The notes beneath the pieces were generated by a model. It ran no database searches and was not told the origin of the DNA. It saw only the letters and a list, made by a program, of their open reading frames with translations. 64,000 nt of DNA. Source: Cycas panzhihuaensis. Taxonomy: Eukaryota > Cycadophyta. How positions within the stretch are numbered: position 1 is the first letter of the stretch; the number at the start of each line of letters is the position of its first letter. Location: positions 12,090,001 through 12,154,000 of the forward strand of contig CM041465.1 of assembly GCA_023213395.1 (NCBI GenBank). The letters are read 5' to 3'. Made by a program: the position numbers and the translations under genes. Positions 10,729 to 21,130 of this stretch are shown one piece after another.

Positions 10729-12600
10729 GCTGTGATCGCAGTCGAGAACCGCGAAAACATAGGTATGGCTATGTTGAGTTTTATTGAGATGATGACCAGG
10801 GAGGACAAGGGAGTCCTGCAAAGATGTGGCATGCTAAAGGTCATGAGGACACCTCAGTACATGTCAGACCAATGACTATTGATCGACATTATGTCATATT
10901 GGGACTGAAGGAGGCACATCTTCCACTTATCCCAGGTGGGAGACGTATGAGTGATGCCTGGGATATTCAAGGATACCGAGTATCGGGCGACCGAGGCTGG
11001 TGGCACTAGGAGCGTTGCCTAGTAATGAGGCAAAGACATGTGAGGTAGCGATATTTTTCACAGGCTTGGACAGATGGGAGAGGTAAGGGATTCCTCTCCA
11101 AACTATGGTTATGTTAGGGATTCCTCAAGTGAGGAAATTGATCACACAATGCATTTTGTTCTGGATCTCCTAGAAACAGAACTATAGAGACATACCAAGA
11201 GGATGGATGGATGTGTTGCACTGGTGTGAGGTAGGAGAGTGGATGGACTAGTCCACCCTAATGGCGGTGAATCTCGTCACACAGCTAGACGCCATCAAGG
11301 TAGCGGGCAGAGGAGGACTCTCATACAGCACACTATTAGAGTGTTGGTTCTTTGACCACTTTGGAGTAGTGGCGTCGATGGGGGGACCACATCGTATTGT
11401 AGAGTGGGCCCCTATGGTATATAGACTAGGCTCAGAGGGATCGACGACCAAGCTCATGTCCATCACTTGGTGGAGGCCACATCACTAGACCTCCTCACCA
11501 TGACAGATTACATAGCAGATCTGTACTGGGCGGTGAGGTGGGATAGTGATGATGAGGTAGGAGGAGCAGGAGTACCCCAAGGAGATGATGAGGGTAGTGA
11601 TGGAGGTGATGGGGCTGGCCCATCACGAGCTACAGGAGAGGCAAGTCCATCTGGAGCTGTAGGCGAAGAGGCAGGCCCATCAGGAGCTACAGAGGAGAGA
11701 GGTCCAGTGACTCGGGCCCGGAGGCTATGGATCGTCAGAAGATCCAGAGAGGTCATAGCAGCACCAGCCGTGGAGAGGAGGGACGCTACAGGAGCTGAGG
11801 CCATGGTAGAAGAGGTACCTGAGGAGGAGGTACTGGCAGCTGGTGGGGTGCCAGAGGGAGAGGTAGTCACCTGAGTCGAGGAGCCGGCAGCCGCACCAGG
11901 TGAGACATGACCATTTCCTCTCATCATTTGATTACCAGATACATACATGGTTTGATTTTGGTTTGATATCCATATAGACATGGACTGATATGTGGTGTGT
12001 TGGATTGCAGGTATGGTAGATATCCAGAGGCTAGTGGAGGTAGTAGTCTGAGAGATATTTCCTTGGCCCTACACAGAGGGACAACCTCCCATCCAGGCAG
12101 GAGATGAGACTAGATCGGCAGGCAGTCACATGGCAGTATTTGCCCCATTGATACGGGCGAGGGATATATGGGTGGTAGAGTCCTAGGAGCACGAAGCACA
12201 TGCAGGATGACAGTAGGCTGAGATGGATGCCATTCGAGCCAAGAGGGATGCCCTACAGCCTGTGTGCAGTAATCGGAGGCCTGTGGAGGAGCCGGAGGGG
12301 ATATGGGGAGCCATATCTAGGTGATAGTGCTAGAGGAGCAACTCTGGGGATGGAGGAGAGGCTCCACCTCATAGAGATGAAGCAAGATCGTATCCAGGTG
12401 CGATACGACTGACTGATAGAGGACATGACATCGAGGTCAGCACAGAGGAAGACACAGAGTCATATGCTGGCGATGACCCCGAGGAGGCCACGGGACGAGG
12501 GGAGCGAGGTAGGGAGCTCGCAGAGACTCAGGAGGAGTCTTGGAGGGATGTGGTCCCCAAGAGAGGGATCACACTGACCAGGAGATGATGCCCTAGGAAC
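10729..12600 (+). pseudogene. Antisense plant-mobile-domain-like gene (A copy), broken
   Basis: This gene runs opposite to element A's pol. From the ATG at 10765 the frame contains L-Q-R-C-G-M, M-R-T-P-Q-Y, I-D-I-M-S-Y-W-D, R-R-H-I-F-H-L and Q-V-G-D-V, matching B's copy and the PMD pattern of a 'helix, verWr, tFhlp.GE.tvt' block. The second half (11261-11488) has L-V-T-Q-L-D, G-R-G-G-L-S-Y-S and E-C-W-F-F-D-H-F. A Gly/Ser/Pro/Glu-rich linker (11540-11880) and an acidic C-terminal part follow. Several stops (for example TGA in place of an Arg and a Met/Arg codon) make it dead. A splice-acceptor-like TTCGCAG|GC precedes the homology at 10729. Confidence 0.7.
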
Positions 12601-12661
12601 AGGGCAGCAGTAGGATAGGGTATATGTATTTGATTTTGATAGGGGAAAGCACAGACCTCCA

Positions 12662-12698
12662 GGGGGTCACCATATATAGTCATATGATTGTACCCCCC
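12662..12698. other. Conserved G/C-ended inverted block at the 3' end of the PMD gene (A)
   Basis: A GGGGGT run and an ACCCCCC run flank an AT-rich core containing TCATATGA. The same block occurs in element B at 28301-28337, also just beyond the PMD gene's end. It could form a hairpin in RNA; its role is unknown. Confidence 0.5.
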
Positions 12699-12763
12699 TA
12701 CAAGGACACCTGCTTCCTATAGATGATGTACCATATATATATATATGATATGACACATGATTT

Positions 12764-12768
<5 letters not shown>

Positions 12769-12834
<66 letters not shown>
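12769..12834. repeat. (TA)33 microsatellite
   Basis: An uninterrupted TA dinucleotide run lies just beyond the antisense PMD gene of element A. Element B has only a short TATATATA at the matching place (about 28245), so this expansion is specific to A. Confidence 0.95.
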
Positions 12835-12838
<4 letters not shown>

Positions 12839-13396
12839 CAGCATGATTGGTACCCCATTTTAACATATGATGATATACATCATAATGTGTGATGGATGAT
12901 ATGCATATTTGTTTGTATGTTTATGTGTGTGTATGGGTGCACGGGTGCACGAGGATATGTGTGGTAGTGTCTTGAGTTGTTTATTGTATGGGCTTTGCAT
13001 TGTGATATTTGTTTAGGTTGTGCATATTTCCTTTCATGCAGGGCTAGATACCTAACAAGAGCATACACTGTCGCCATGAGTAGAGGTGATAGATATATAT
13101 GGGGTTAGGAAATAGGGCGATACGCATGTCTGCACAGGAGCATAGCGGGATATGCAAAGGAAATACAAAGCAAGAGGGGAGTGACAATACTCCAGAGCAT
13201 CGTCCTAACTAGGGGATGCCCAAATAGGAGGACAAGGTCCCAAGGAGAAAGGAAATGAGGGTTCCGTGGGAGGAACTAGAAGGGAACAGAAGAGGCCATC
13301 CTAAGTCGTTATTCCACCTGTGGCTAGGAGGAATGGGAACAAACTTAAGATGGTAGTTTAGGCTCATTTCGAAGCATGAATAAGGTGACGACGAAG
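12835..13396. other. Non-coding segment between PMD gene end and integrase (A)
   Basis: No gene is recognised. The part near 13180-13396 aligns with 27740-27900 of element B read on the opposite strand (3' untranslated region of pol). Confidence 0.6.
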
Positions 13397-14690
13397 TCAC
13401 GAGTAGAATTTCTTAAGGAATTTCCCATTAATGGCTTTTTCAAACTCAAGGCCCTCCAAGGTGGCGATCCTATAAGCGCCATTACTGAGGCTCTTAATAA
13501 CGATAAAGGGGCCAACCCATTTAGGCTTAAATTTGGCAAAGCGATCATGAAGATACTCCAATTTAAAGATGTGATCCCCGAGAAACAAAGGATAAGAACA
13601 AATATATTTATCGTAGGTCCTTTATGAGTGAGCTTTAGATGCGAGGTTAGCCTGGTAGGCAGCTAAGCGTCTCTCATACAAAGCTTCGAGGTCCAGGAGG
13701 TGAGCCTGGCCAATCGACTCCTCATCGATGAGACCCTGAAGAGAAACTTATAAGGAAGGAATCTCCACTTCCAATGGGAGTACCACCTTGGTACCATAAA
13801 CCAGGGAGAATAGGGTCATTCCTGTGGTGGAACGGACAGAGGTACGGTATGCCCACAAAGTGGAAGGGACTTGAAGGTGCTAGTCTCTTTGAGACTGAGT
13901 GACAGTTTTCTTTAAAATGTTGATGAGAGTCTTGTTGAAGGACTCCACTTGACCATTTGCCTAGGGGTAGTAAGGAGAGGAAGTTTTTTGATAGATTTTA
14001 AATTTCTCACAAAGCTCATCCATTTCCTTATTACAAAAAGGGGTTCCATTGTCAATAATCAGTACATCAGGAATCCCAAAACGGTAAATGATATGCCGGT
14101 AAACGAAGGTAGCTATCGTCTTACCAGGGGTAGTAGCTAAAGGGATGGCCTTCGCCCATTTAGTAAAGTATTCTATAGCAGTTAAGATAAACTTATGCTG
14201 CGATGAGGAAGGTGGGGAGATAGCCCCAATGAGGTCTAACCCCCACTGAGCGAAAGGCCATGGAGATATGATAGGGTGAAGGGCCTCGGAAGGCACATGG
14301 GAGATGTTAGTATGTTCCTGACATCGCTAACACCTCAGGGCAAAAGCATGGGCATCCTTGAAGAGGGATGGCTAATAGTAACCTATGCAGAGGATCCTCT
14401 GGGCCATGGATAGGCCCCCAAAGTGGCCCCTGCAAATACCATGGTGGCATACGCGGAGTATTTAGTCTGCTTCATCGGTGGTGACACAATGGAGGAGGAT
14501 CCCATCGAAGGACCTCTTGTATAATACTTCATCCATGAGGAAGTATTGCCTAGCAGAAGTCCAGATACAAGATCTAACTTTATTACTGGCTTCAGGGCGA
14601 TATTGCTACTGTGTGAGATACTGCACAATGTCGCCATACCACTCATTGTCAATGAGTGGATGGGGAGGAATGTCCCGAATGGTCAAGATA
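13397..14690 (-). pseudogene. Integrase of element A
   Basis: This is the Ty3/gypsy integrase, inserting the cDNA into host DNA. An N-terminal HHCC zinc region (about 14310-14480) is followed by the core with G-L-D-L-I-G-A and I-D-N-G-T-P-F (open from 14296 to 13961), then A-N-G-Q-V-E-S-F-N. The catalytic Glu codon at 13943-13945 is intact, unlike in B. A TAG just before it interrupts the frame where B also has TAG. The C-terminal domain (13588-13397) has G-D-H-I-F-K-L-E-Y, K-W-V-G-P-F and a final F-L-K-K-F-Y. Confidence 0.88.
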
Positions 14691-14755
14691 GACTCATCAG
14701 GAAGGGAATCGTCAACAGGGGCATCGAGCGAGTTAGGGATAGGGGCGTTTGCGAG

Positions 14756-15240
14756 CTACTCGACCACTACCATCCCTTTCTTCGATTTCTGATTGACGAT
14801 ATAAAGGTCAAATTCTTGAAGCAGGATGGCCCAATGGCCGGCCCTACGCATCAAGTCCGAACGAGTAAGTAAATATCGTAAGGGATCGGACTGGATGATC
14901 ACCTTGGTGGTGTTATCAAGCAAGTAATGTCTAAACTTCTTGGTCATGTGGACCAAGGAGAGACATTCCTTCTCGGCCGGAGAGTAGTTAAGTTTGCCAG
15001 CCACGAGGGTGTGACTAATGAAGTAAATGGCTCTCTCAACTCCTGAGTCATCCTCCTGAGCCAACATAGCACCCAGGGACTCGTTGGTCACTGAGGTATA
15101 AAGAACAAAGGGCGTATCGAAACAAGGGGGCACCAACATAGGAGCGGAAGCAAGAGCTTCCTTAAGTCCTTCGAAGGCTTGTTGGGCCTTATCAGACCAA
15201 ATAAATGGGACTTCCTTCTTCAATAGGTTTGCCAGGGATT
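14756..15240 (-). pseudogene. First (pol) RNase H of element A
   Basis: The frame 15223-14756 has F-V-L-Y-T-S-V-T, L-G-A-M-L-A-Q, A-I-Y-F-I-S-H-T-L, Y-S-P-A-E-K-E-C-L and H-Y-L-L-D-N-T-T-K-V blocks, the classical gypsy RNase H joined to RT. The first catalytic Asp position reads Ser/Thr (Y-T-S-V-T), which suggests this copy is weak or inactive and fits the presence of a second RNase H nearer the 3' LTR. Confidence 0.85.
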
Positions 15241-15249
15241 TGGCACTTA

Positions 15250-16110
15250 CGATGAAGTCTGCCAGGAAATGTCTAAGGAAACCGAGCCTACCTAGAAACG
15301 ACTTGATCTGTCATTGGGTTCTAGAAGGGGGCATATTAAGGATTGCCTTGACCTTTATAGGGTCAATCTGAATTCCTTGTTTTGACACAAGAAATCCAAG
15401 GAGTTTGCTAGAAGTAATGGCAAACACGTACTTGAGTGGGTTTAGGCTTACGTGGTACTTGTGGCATCACGTGAAGATAGCCCGCAAGTTAGAGGAATGA
15501 TGGGCCCTGACATGTGAGAGACCCATCATATCATCCATAAAGACCTCCAATGTGTTGTCGATGAGGTCATGGAAGATAAAATGCATCGCTCTTTGATAAG
15601 TAGTGCCTACATTTTTAAGACTGAAGGGCATTGCCTTATAGGTAAAGGTACCCCACGGGGTGGTGAAGGCCATCTTGTGGCGATCTTCGGGAGATATCTG
15701 GATCTAATTATAGCCAGAGAAGCCATCCATCAAGGACATAACTTCAAACCGGCAGTTCGATTAATAATTTGATTGATGAAAAGGAGTGGAAAGTTGTCTT
15801 TAGGACATGTGTTGTTAATATCACAGAAATCAATGCATATCCAGATGGTCCTGTTCTTTTTAGCAATGGGAATGATGTTGGATACCCATTTAGGGTAGTT
15901 GATAAAAGTAATAAGTCCAGCATCCAAAAGCTTCTCGAGCTCCGTCTTGATGGCAGTCGAGAGTTTAGGGTGAAGGGGATGCTTCTTTTGGCGCACGGGA
16001 CAGGCACCAGGAATGGTAGTGAGATTATGGGTGATAATGGAGGGGTCAATTCCCTTCATGTCAGGATAATCCCATGCAAAGATATCCTAGAACTCCTGGA
16101 ATAATAGGGA
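15250..16110 (-). pseudogene. Reverse transcriptase of element A
   Basis: The frame 16059-15730 has I-T-H-N-L, L-E-K-L-L-D-A-G-L-I, W-V-S-N-I-I-P-I-A-K-K and C-P-K-D-N-F-P-L. A second open piece, 15673-15467, has M-A-F-T-T-P-W-G-T-F, A-M-P-F-S-L-K-N and the polymerase box F-M-D-D-M-M. The usual box in this group is YVDD/FVDD. Stops and a frame change between the pieces break it. Confidence 0.88.
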
Positions 16111-16990
16111 ATATTCCCTTACTTTATCAAGAGAGCATTCCGCCCCCACCTTAATGACCTTTCCAGGGGCTAAGACTATGTCCTGGGTCGCCCCCATGCA
16201 CATGGCATTCCCCTCCTCAAAATGGAGAGGGGCAAGGTCAACAGGAAGATATGGAATAGGGGATGGGATTGGGTCAGCTAGTGTGGACCTAATTACTAGA
16301 ATCTTCTGGTGGCTAAGCCTATGGTGACCAGAAGGAAAGTTAGGCGCAGAGCCTGCTAAGTACTCAAGCAAGGCTTCATCATCTTCGAAGTAATCCACCT
16401 CATGGATGACCTTACTCTGAATAGATGAAGTACTGGAGGAAGTGGGGACAACGGGACTATGATAGTCGCCAGGCTATCTATCCTTCTTAGAAGACTCTAA
16501 GAGAGAGTCAAGAAGGGGCCCCTCGGAAGGAGCAAAAGGAAGTTCTCCGAAACCATCACCTACGGGGGGTGACGAAGAGGAAGAACCAGTGACAAGTGAG
16601 TCAATATGTGTAACAATATGTGACACAGAGGGGTGACTAGTCTCACCAACGGAAGGGGTTCTAGGTTGGGACCTAGAATGAGATAGGTGCATCCTACTAG
16701 TATCGAGGGAAGAAATAGGGTGAAGACAGCCCTCATCCTCATCATAGGACTCATCGTCACTAAATGAGACAAGGTACCCATAGCTCCCAACACCGAGAGG
16801 GGCAAAGTGCATAAGACTAGGGGAAGAAGATATAAGATCTTCTTCAAAATGAGATGAATCGAGTATGCCAATGGAGCAAGCTGAGGCATGAGTAGAAGGG
16901 CCTTGGCTCGCTTGGTTGATAGGGCAAGTTTGTTTAACAGGTAGGCGTTCGTAGGAAACAACCCTCATCCATCCATCATGGATGAACTTA
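16111..16990 (-). pseudogene. Protease-RT linker region of element A
   Basis: Two open pieces (16398-16087 and 17025-16474) encode a Ser/Pro/Asp-rich linker with an acidic run (S-D-D-E-S-Y-D-E-D-E) and D-Y-F-E-D-D-E-A-L-L. The same linker appears in B at 24300-25100. No enzyme motif is visible; it joins protease to RT in the polyprotein. Confidence 0.65.
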
Positions 16991-17300
16991 AGCTGCCCCC
17001 AGTGGGTCGAACACACGGCTCCCATCTGATTGAGCCACGGTCAACCCAAGAGAAGGTTGTAGCCGATGTCAACGTCAAGGACTATAATGTCAACGAGGAC
17101 AGCCTTGCCCTCAAGAGTGAGTAGGATCGGAATAGATCCTAATGGGGTCTTTTCGCTACCATCATAGCCTTAGCACCGCCATGGAACAGGTTCCAAGGTA
17201 GAAATGCCAAGCTCTTGCATAATACGCAAGGGCATGGTATTCACAGAAGAACCATTGTCGACAATGGTCCTGCGAGAATGCGGTCGGTGTGTCAATCTTT
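16990..17300 (-). pseudogene. Aspartic protease of element A
   Basis: The active-site motif V-D-N-G-S-S-V-N is encoded at about 17239-17262 on the - strand (D-x-G-S form). Downstream come Y-D-G-S-E-K-T-P-L-G, L-L-T-L-E-G-K and Y-N-L-L-L-G, then M-G-A-V-C-S-T-H. A frameshift just upstream (about 17290) breaks continuity with gag. B's copy has Ser in place of the motif Gly. Confidence 0.75.
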
Positions 17301-18313
17301 GATAGTGAATAGGAATTTCCATTGGCATTCCCTTTCACATACAGGGGGAAGGTCTTTAGGGTCAAAGGAAATGATGGGCTCATGGCTTTGGGCAACACCT
17401 AAAGCGTGTATATGTGCGTCATTCGATCCTAAAGCTTCCCAAAAGAGAGTTCGTTGTTTGGGACAACTCTTCAAAACATCCATCAAAGACATTCTCGTAG
17501 TGATAGTATGGAGTTTGTCAACAATAGAGAAGGGCTTACCCTTCACAGTAGGTTGGGTAAGCGCCCTTTAAAAATCGTAATGACCAGGACGTATGAGAAT
17601 GGCTTTGGGAAAAAGTAGCACTTTCAAAGGGGGGTTCTCTAAAAGAGGATCAGAGTGTGGAGCAGCAGAAGAGGCACCAACTACCTCTTTAGCAGCTTGA
17701 AACCGAGTAAGGGCATACAAGGGAGTAGCCTCAAGCATTTGGATTACCTTCTTTCCCTTATTTTGGGACTGCGAAGGTGAAGGAGTACGTCGGTGAAGGG
17801 AACGCGAAGAAGAAGATGAATCCTGAGCGCCCTTCCCTTTATCATGGGAAGGACGAGAATTTGGTGATCTTCCCCAGTTCTGGTTGTTTTTGGGCTGAGT
17901 ATTATGATCTTGTTCCCCATGTTTGGGGAACAGAACCCTGTGGATCAGTTGGTCTAGATTAGGCCTTGAAGCCCGTTTGGGGGATGAGTCACATCGAGGG
18001 GCCTCCCTGGGATGCTGGGCCCTATAACGTGAGTCATGATGGAAACATTCCCCATGAATAGAACACCACTTCTTCTCAAGTGAGGAATCTGGTTTCCTCA
18101 CTTGAGAGGACTGGGCGTTATCACTCATAGGGAGGGAAGCTTGAGTAGCTTGCTGAATTTGTTTATTAGAAGTTGGTGATGAAGGAGCTTGCAATTTAAG
18201 TTCCTTCATTGTACGTTCAAATGAATGTATAGCATATGTAAGCGGATCTAGGGTCTTCTTAGTTGGATGAGAAGAAGACCTAGAAGATTGTTACAGTTTG
18301 GTTTCTTTAGTTG
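17300..18313 (-). pseudogene. C-terminal gag of element A with CX2HX4HX4-type zinc knuckle
   Basis: Open frame 18209-17568 includes Q-A-P-S-S-P-T-S-N-K-Q, then W-C-S-I-H-G-E-C-F-H-H-D-S-R-Y. This is the Tat-type variant knuckle (C-x2-H-x4-H-x4-C) with the last Cys replaced by Tyr. A basic, Ser/Arg-rich tail follows. The continuation 17546-17292 has G-K-P-F-S-I-V-D and C-P-K-Q-R-T-L. The frame is cut at 18313 by element B; the remainder of gag resumes at 34981. Confidence 0.8.
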
Positions 18314-18318
18314 GAGGT
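18314..18318. other. Target-site duplication of element B, left copy
   Basis: GAGGT directly precedes the TGTTTCCC start of B's 5' LTR and is repeated exactly at 34976-34980 after the 3' LTR. Confidence 0.92.
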
Positions 18319-18361
18319 TGTTTCCCAACTTCCAAGAATGGATACAGAATTACCGACTCAG

Positions 18362-18367
18362 GTAAGT
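18362..18367 (+). promoter_or_regulatory. Conserved splice-donor-like GTAAGT near LTR start (B 5')
   Basis: CTCAG|GTAAGTGCAGGTATG lies about 43 bp into the LTR. The 3' LTR has CTTAG|GTAAGTGCAGGTATG at 32358, and element A has a close match. It has a good plant donor consensus, but whether it is used is unknown. Confidence 0.4.
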
Positions 18368-18881
18368 GCAGGTATGTTTCTCGCCTTGTCATCGCTTTCT
18401 TTTGATGAGTGTTTGCTTGCATGTTTGCATGTTTATGGCCTTGTAGATAATTTTGTCTTCGTCTACATTTATTCAGTCTATGACGACTATAGCAGGGGCA
18501 CACTCCCAGTAAGTGTGGCACCCTGGTGGCCATTCCACTTCTCGCATTCTGCCCTCCTCACTCCAGAATCCACTTAGCTTGCGCCACCTCCGCCCGTGTG
18601 ATGACCCGTCATTATTTGGTTAACTTGCCACATCGTTGAATCCTATTTTTACCCCTTTTGGACCCGTTTGTTAACTTGTTTGCCCTTAGGTAGGTGTCTC
18701 AGCCCCCCATTGGCCCTTTTTGTCATCTACCCACTTACTGGGCGGGTGGCTGAGCCTAGTTTTGCCTCTAGGCGAATACCACCAGGATTTTTGCGGTACC
18801 ACAGATTTTGCAGCGGTATGACTATTCTAATTTTTTTTTTTTAAATCTGTCATGGCAATTTTGCATTTATTACGAAACTGC

Positions 18882-18956
18882 CACGTGTCTCGCAACTTAA
18901 CTCACTACCAACTGCGCCCTAATCGCTCGCTTTAGGGTTTGGGTTGGGTATTTAAG
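18882..18956 (+). promoter_or_regulatory. Probable LTR promoter: G-box and TATA-like box
   Basis: A G-box (GCCACGTGTC, core 18882-18887) lies 62 bp before a TATA-like GGTATTTAAG (18949-18956). The 3' LTR keeps both (32901-32906 and 32968-32975). G-boxes bind bZIP/bHLH factors in plants. The start of transcription would fall some 30 bp after the TATA-like box, making the U3 about 0.66 kb and R plus U5 nearly 2 kb. Confidence 0.5.
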
Positions 18957-20958
18957 TCATCATTTACTCATTTTTTAGAACTTTTTGCTCACTTTTTGGA
19001 TTGCTCCTCAAGGAAACCACTCTGTGCTCTGCTATTCTCTGTTGCCCTGCTGCTACTACAGGACCTGCGCCTCTCCTCTAGTACCTAGCTCTCCTTTGGT
19101 GCGGCTAGGACATCTTCCCAGCCCTTCACACACCTTGGAGAGGTCCCCTTTGGAGAGATCTCAGCAAATTCTTGCCTGGGCAGCCATCAAGCGTTCCAAG
19201 TGCAGGTGTTCTTCCTCCAACTCCATTAGCAAGGTTCCAAACTTGCTACACCATAGTTTTTGGGCCGATTTCTTAGCCTCTCCTTACCAGCCCTTGACTG
19301 AGGCAAGAGCCTCACATCCTTTTATCAGATATTCATTGATTTGCATTATTTTCCTATTCAATTGATGCCTTAGCTTGCTTGTCCTCTTGCTTGGGTTTGT
19401 GAAGGTTGTTTTCCCTTTTGTATTGGACTATTTTACTCCTATTATTAATGCCTCCTTGCCTGCATTTGTTGCTCAAGGCAACGGCAAAGAGGGGTTGCAT
19501 AGGGTTTGGGAGAGTGCTGGGTGGATTCTGTGCCACCTTCCACGCTCCTCGAGCAGCTTTTAGCCCCCCAAACCTTCCCTCTTGCCTCGTGCTATCCTTG
19601 GCACTCAAACAAGGGTTTGTTAGGCCTTTCTTAGCTGCTGAAATCAGCGTTGTCACACGTTGCAGTGTTGGTTTGAGGGCTTATGCTTAGGTCCGGGCAA
19701 CTCACGTAAGTCCCGACCGCTTGTTCTTTTTCCAACTCTTTTCCCGGCAGCCCGATTTGCTCTTCATAGCACCCGAGCTTACCGTAGGTCTTCTTTAGCT
19801 CCTTTCAACTCTCTTGCTATTATTTTTCAGCCATCTTTCTTAGCCTTGCCCTCGCTGCCTTGTGGTTTTTGGGGGAGGTTGGGGTTGTTCTTTGTGGGAG
19901 GTGGGCCACTTCGAGGCTTATCAGTTACTTTCCATTTGCTTTGGTTGTCCTCCTTTACATATTATCATCATTGTGTTGATGCTAATATATATGTGTTTAA
20001 GTTTATATTTGTTTTGTATAGACTTGTATTGTTAGGATCTTGCCATTGCATGTTATTACCCTTTCTCCAGAAAGGGGGAGGTTGTCGTTTACTTGCAGGT
20101 GTTCAGAAAGCGCAAAGGACCTTTCTCCATTCGTCCCTTTGTCGGTAAGTGCTTCCATGCATGTTGTACTTTCATACTCCATTTATTGCTAGTATTTAGT
20201 CTCTTTCTTTCCTTGGTTTTGTACTTTAGTATTTTTCCGGGGAAGGTAAGATAGCCCCTCATTCCGATCTGCCGCGACACTTCACAATCACCGCGTCTTA
20301 TGGAGTAGTTGTGGGTGCCCCTTGGGAGCGCTACTATCATGACACGCCTATATTCTGGGTACACGTTTTCACTCTACTCTATCACCTTTTCCTTTTGAAT
20401 TTCCTTTACATAAGTAGTAATTAACTCACTAGAAATAGAAAGGAATCAACTTTGCTTTTGGTTCATGCTTTATTTACTTTGTTGCATGCATCTTCTTTAG
20501 CCATAGGAAAAGGCCTTGGGAAACCTTCCCTTTCACCCTTTCCCTCCTTTTGCCATGCAAGCTTCCTTCCCTCTTTATCATTTGTGCATTTGGTTAGGTT
20601 GCTTAGGTATACTTTGACCCCGTCCTTAGGCTACCTGCTTGCCTATCCTTCTTTGTTTCCTGTTGCTCTAGGGAAACCCTTAAAGGTTGCTCTCCTTCCC
20701 CTTCCGGCCATCCAAGGGTGGGATGATCCTTCCCTTAGGTCAACCCAGGCTAACCCTACGCCTCCTCACCTCTTGTTCGAAGTGGGGGGATCACCCTTTG
20801 GTAACTATATTCCATTGCAAGTTCTGAACTCACGCTCCGGTGCACGGGGTGCCCTTCGTGGTACTTGCCCTACTTATAGGTCCCTTTCTCGATCATAATA
20901 CCAACTGCTCTTATCATTCCTATTTAGTTAGGTAGTTATCCCATAGACACACATCCAC

Positions 20959-20977
20959 TAGTGACCATACTGGGGAC
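20959..20977 (+). promoter_or_regulatory. Primer-binding site of element B
   Basis: TAGTGACCATACTGGGGAC follows the LTR end by one base. Element A has TAGCGACCATACTTGGGAC at the same place. The pattern fits the T-G-G-C-G-A-C...C-T-G-G-G-G-A type site complementary to a tRNA-Arg that I recall for Tat/Ogre elements, with transition changes. The tRNA assignment is an inference. Confidence 0.6.
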
Positions 20978-21130
20978 TGCCAATAAGGGAGCTAGTTTTC
21001 GCTTTCTTCCGTTGGTTTTGCTACCTTTTGTAATCATTTTTCACCTATTTCGATCTCTTCATTAGGTAGCCCCCAACGCGTGTGCCTTTACTGGCCTCTC
21101 TTTTTCCCTAACATTGTTGGTTGACCTTGC

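Larger units (their letters stand above)
18319..20957 (+). repeat. 5' LTR of element B, 2639 bp
   Basis: It begins TGTTTCCCAAC and ends ...CACATCCA, followed after one base by the primer-binding site. It matches 32315-34975 throughout, with mostly transition differences. The size is very large for a plant LTR. Open frames inside it (for example 18985-19365, 19660-20148) are duplicated in the 3' LTR with stops and are not genes. Confidence 0.93.

Noticed and set aside
11508-11981. 157-codon frame on - opposite the PMD gene of A
   Set aside because: Ser/Pro/Ala-rich shadow of the PMD linker; motif conservation with B is on the + frame.
18985-20148. Several open frames of 60-160 codons in B's 5' LTR (repeated at 32999-34166)
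   Set aside because: They lie wholly inside LTR repeats, have no protein similarity, and differ between the two LTRs by stops and frame changes.
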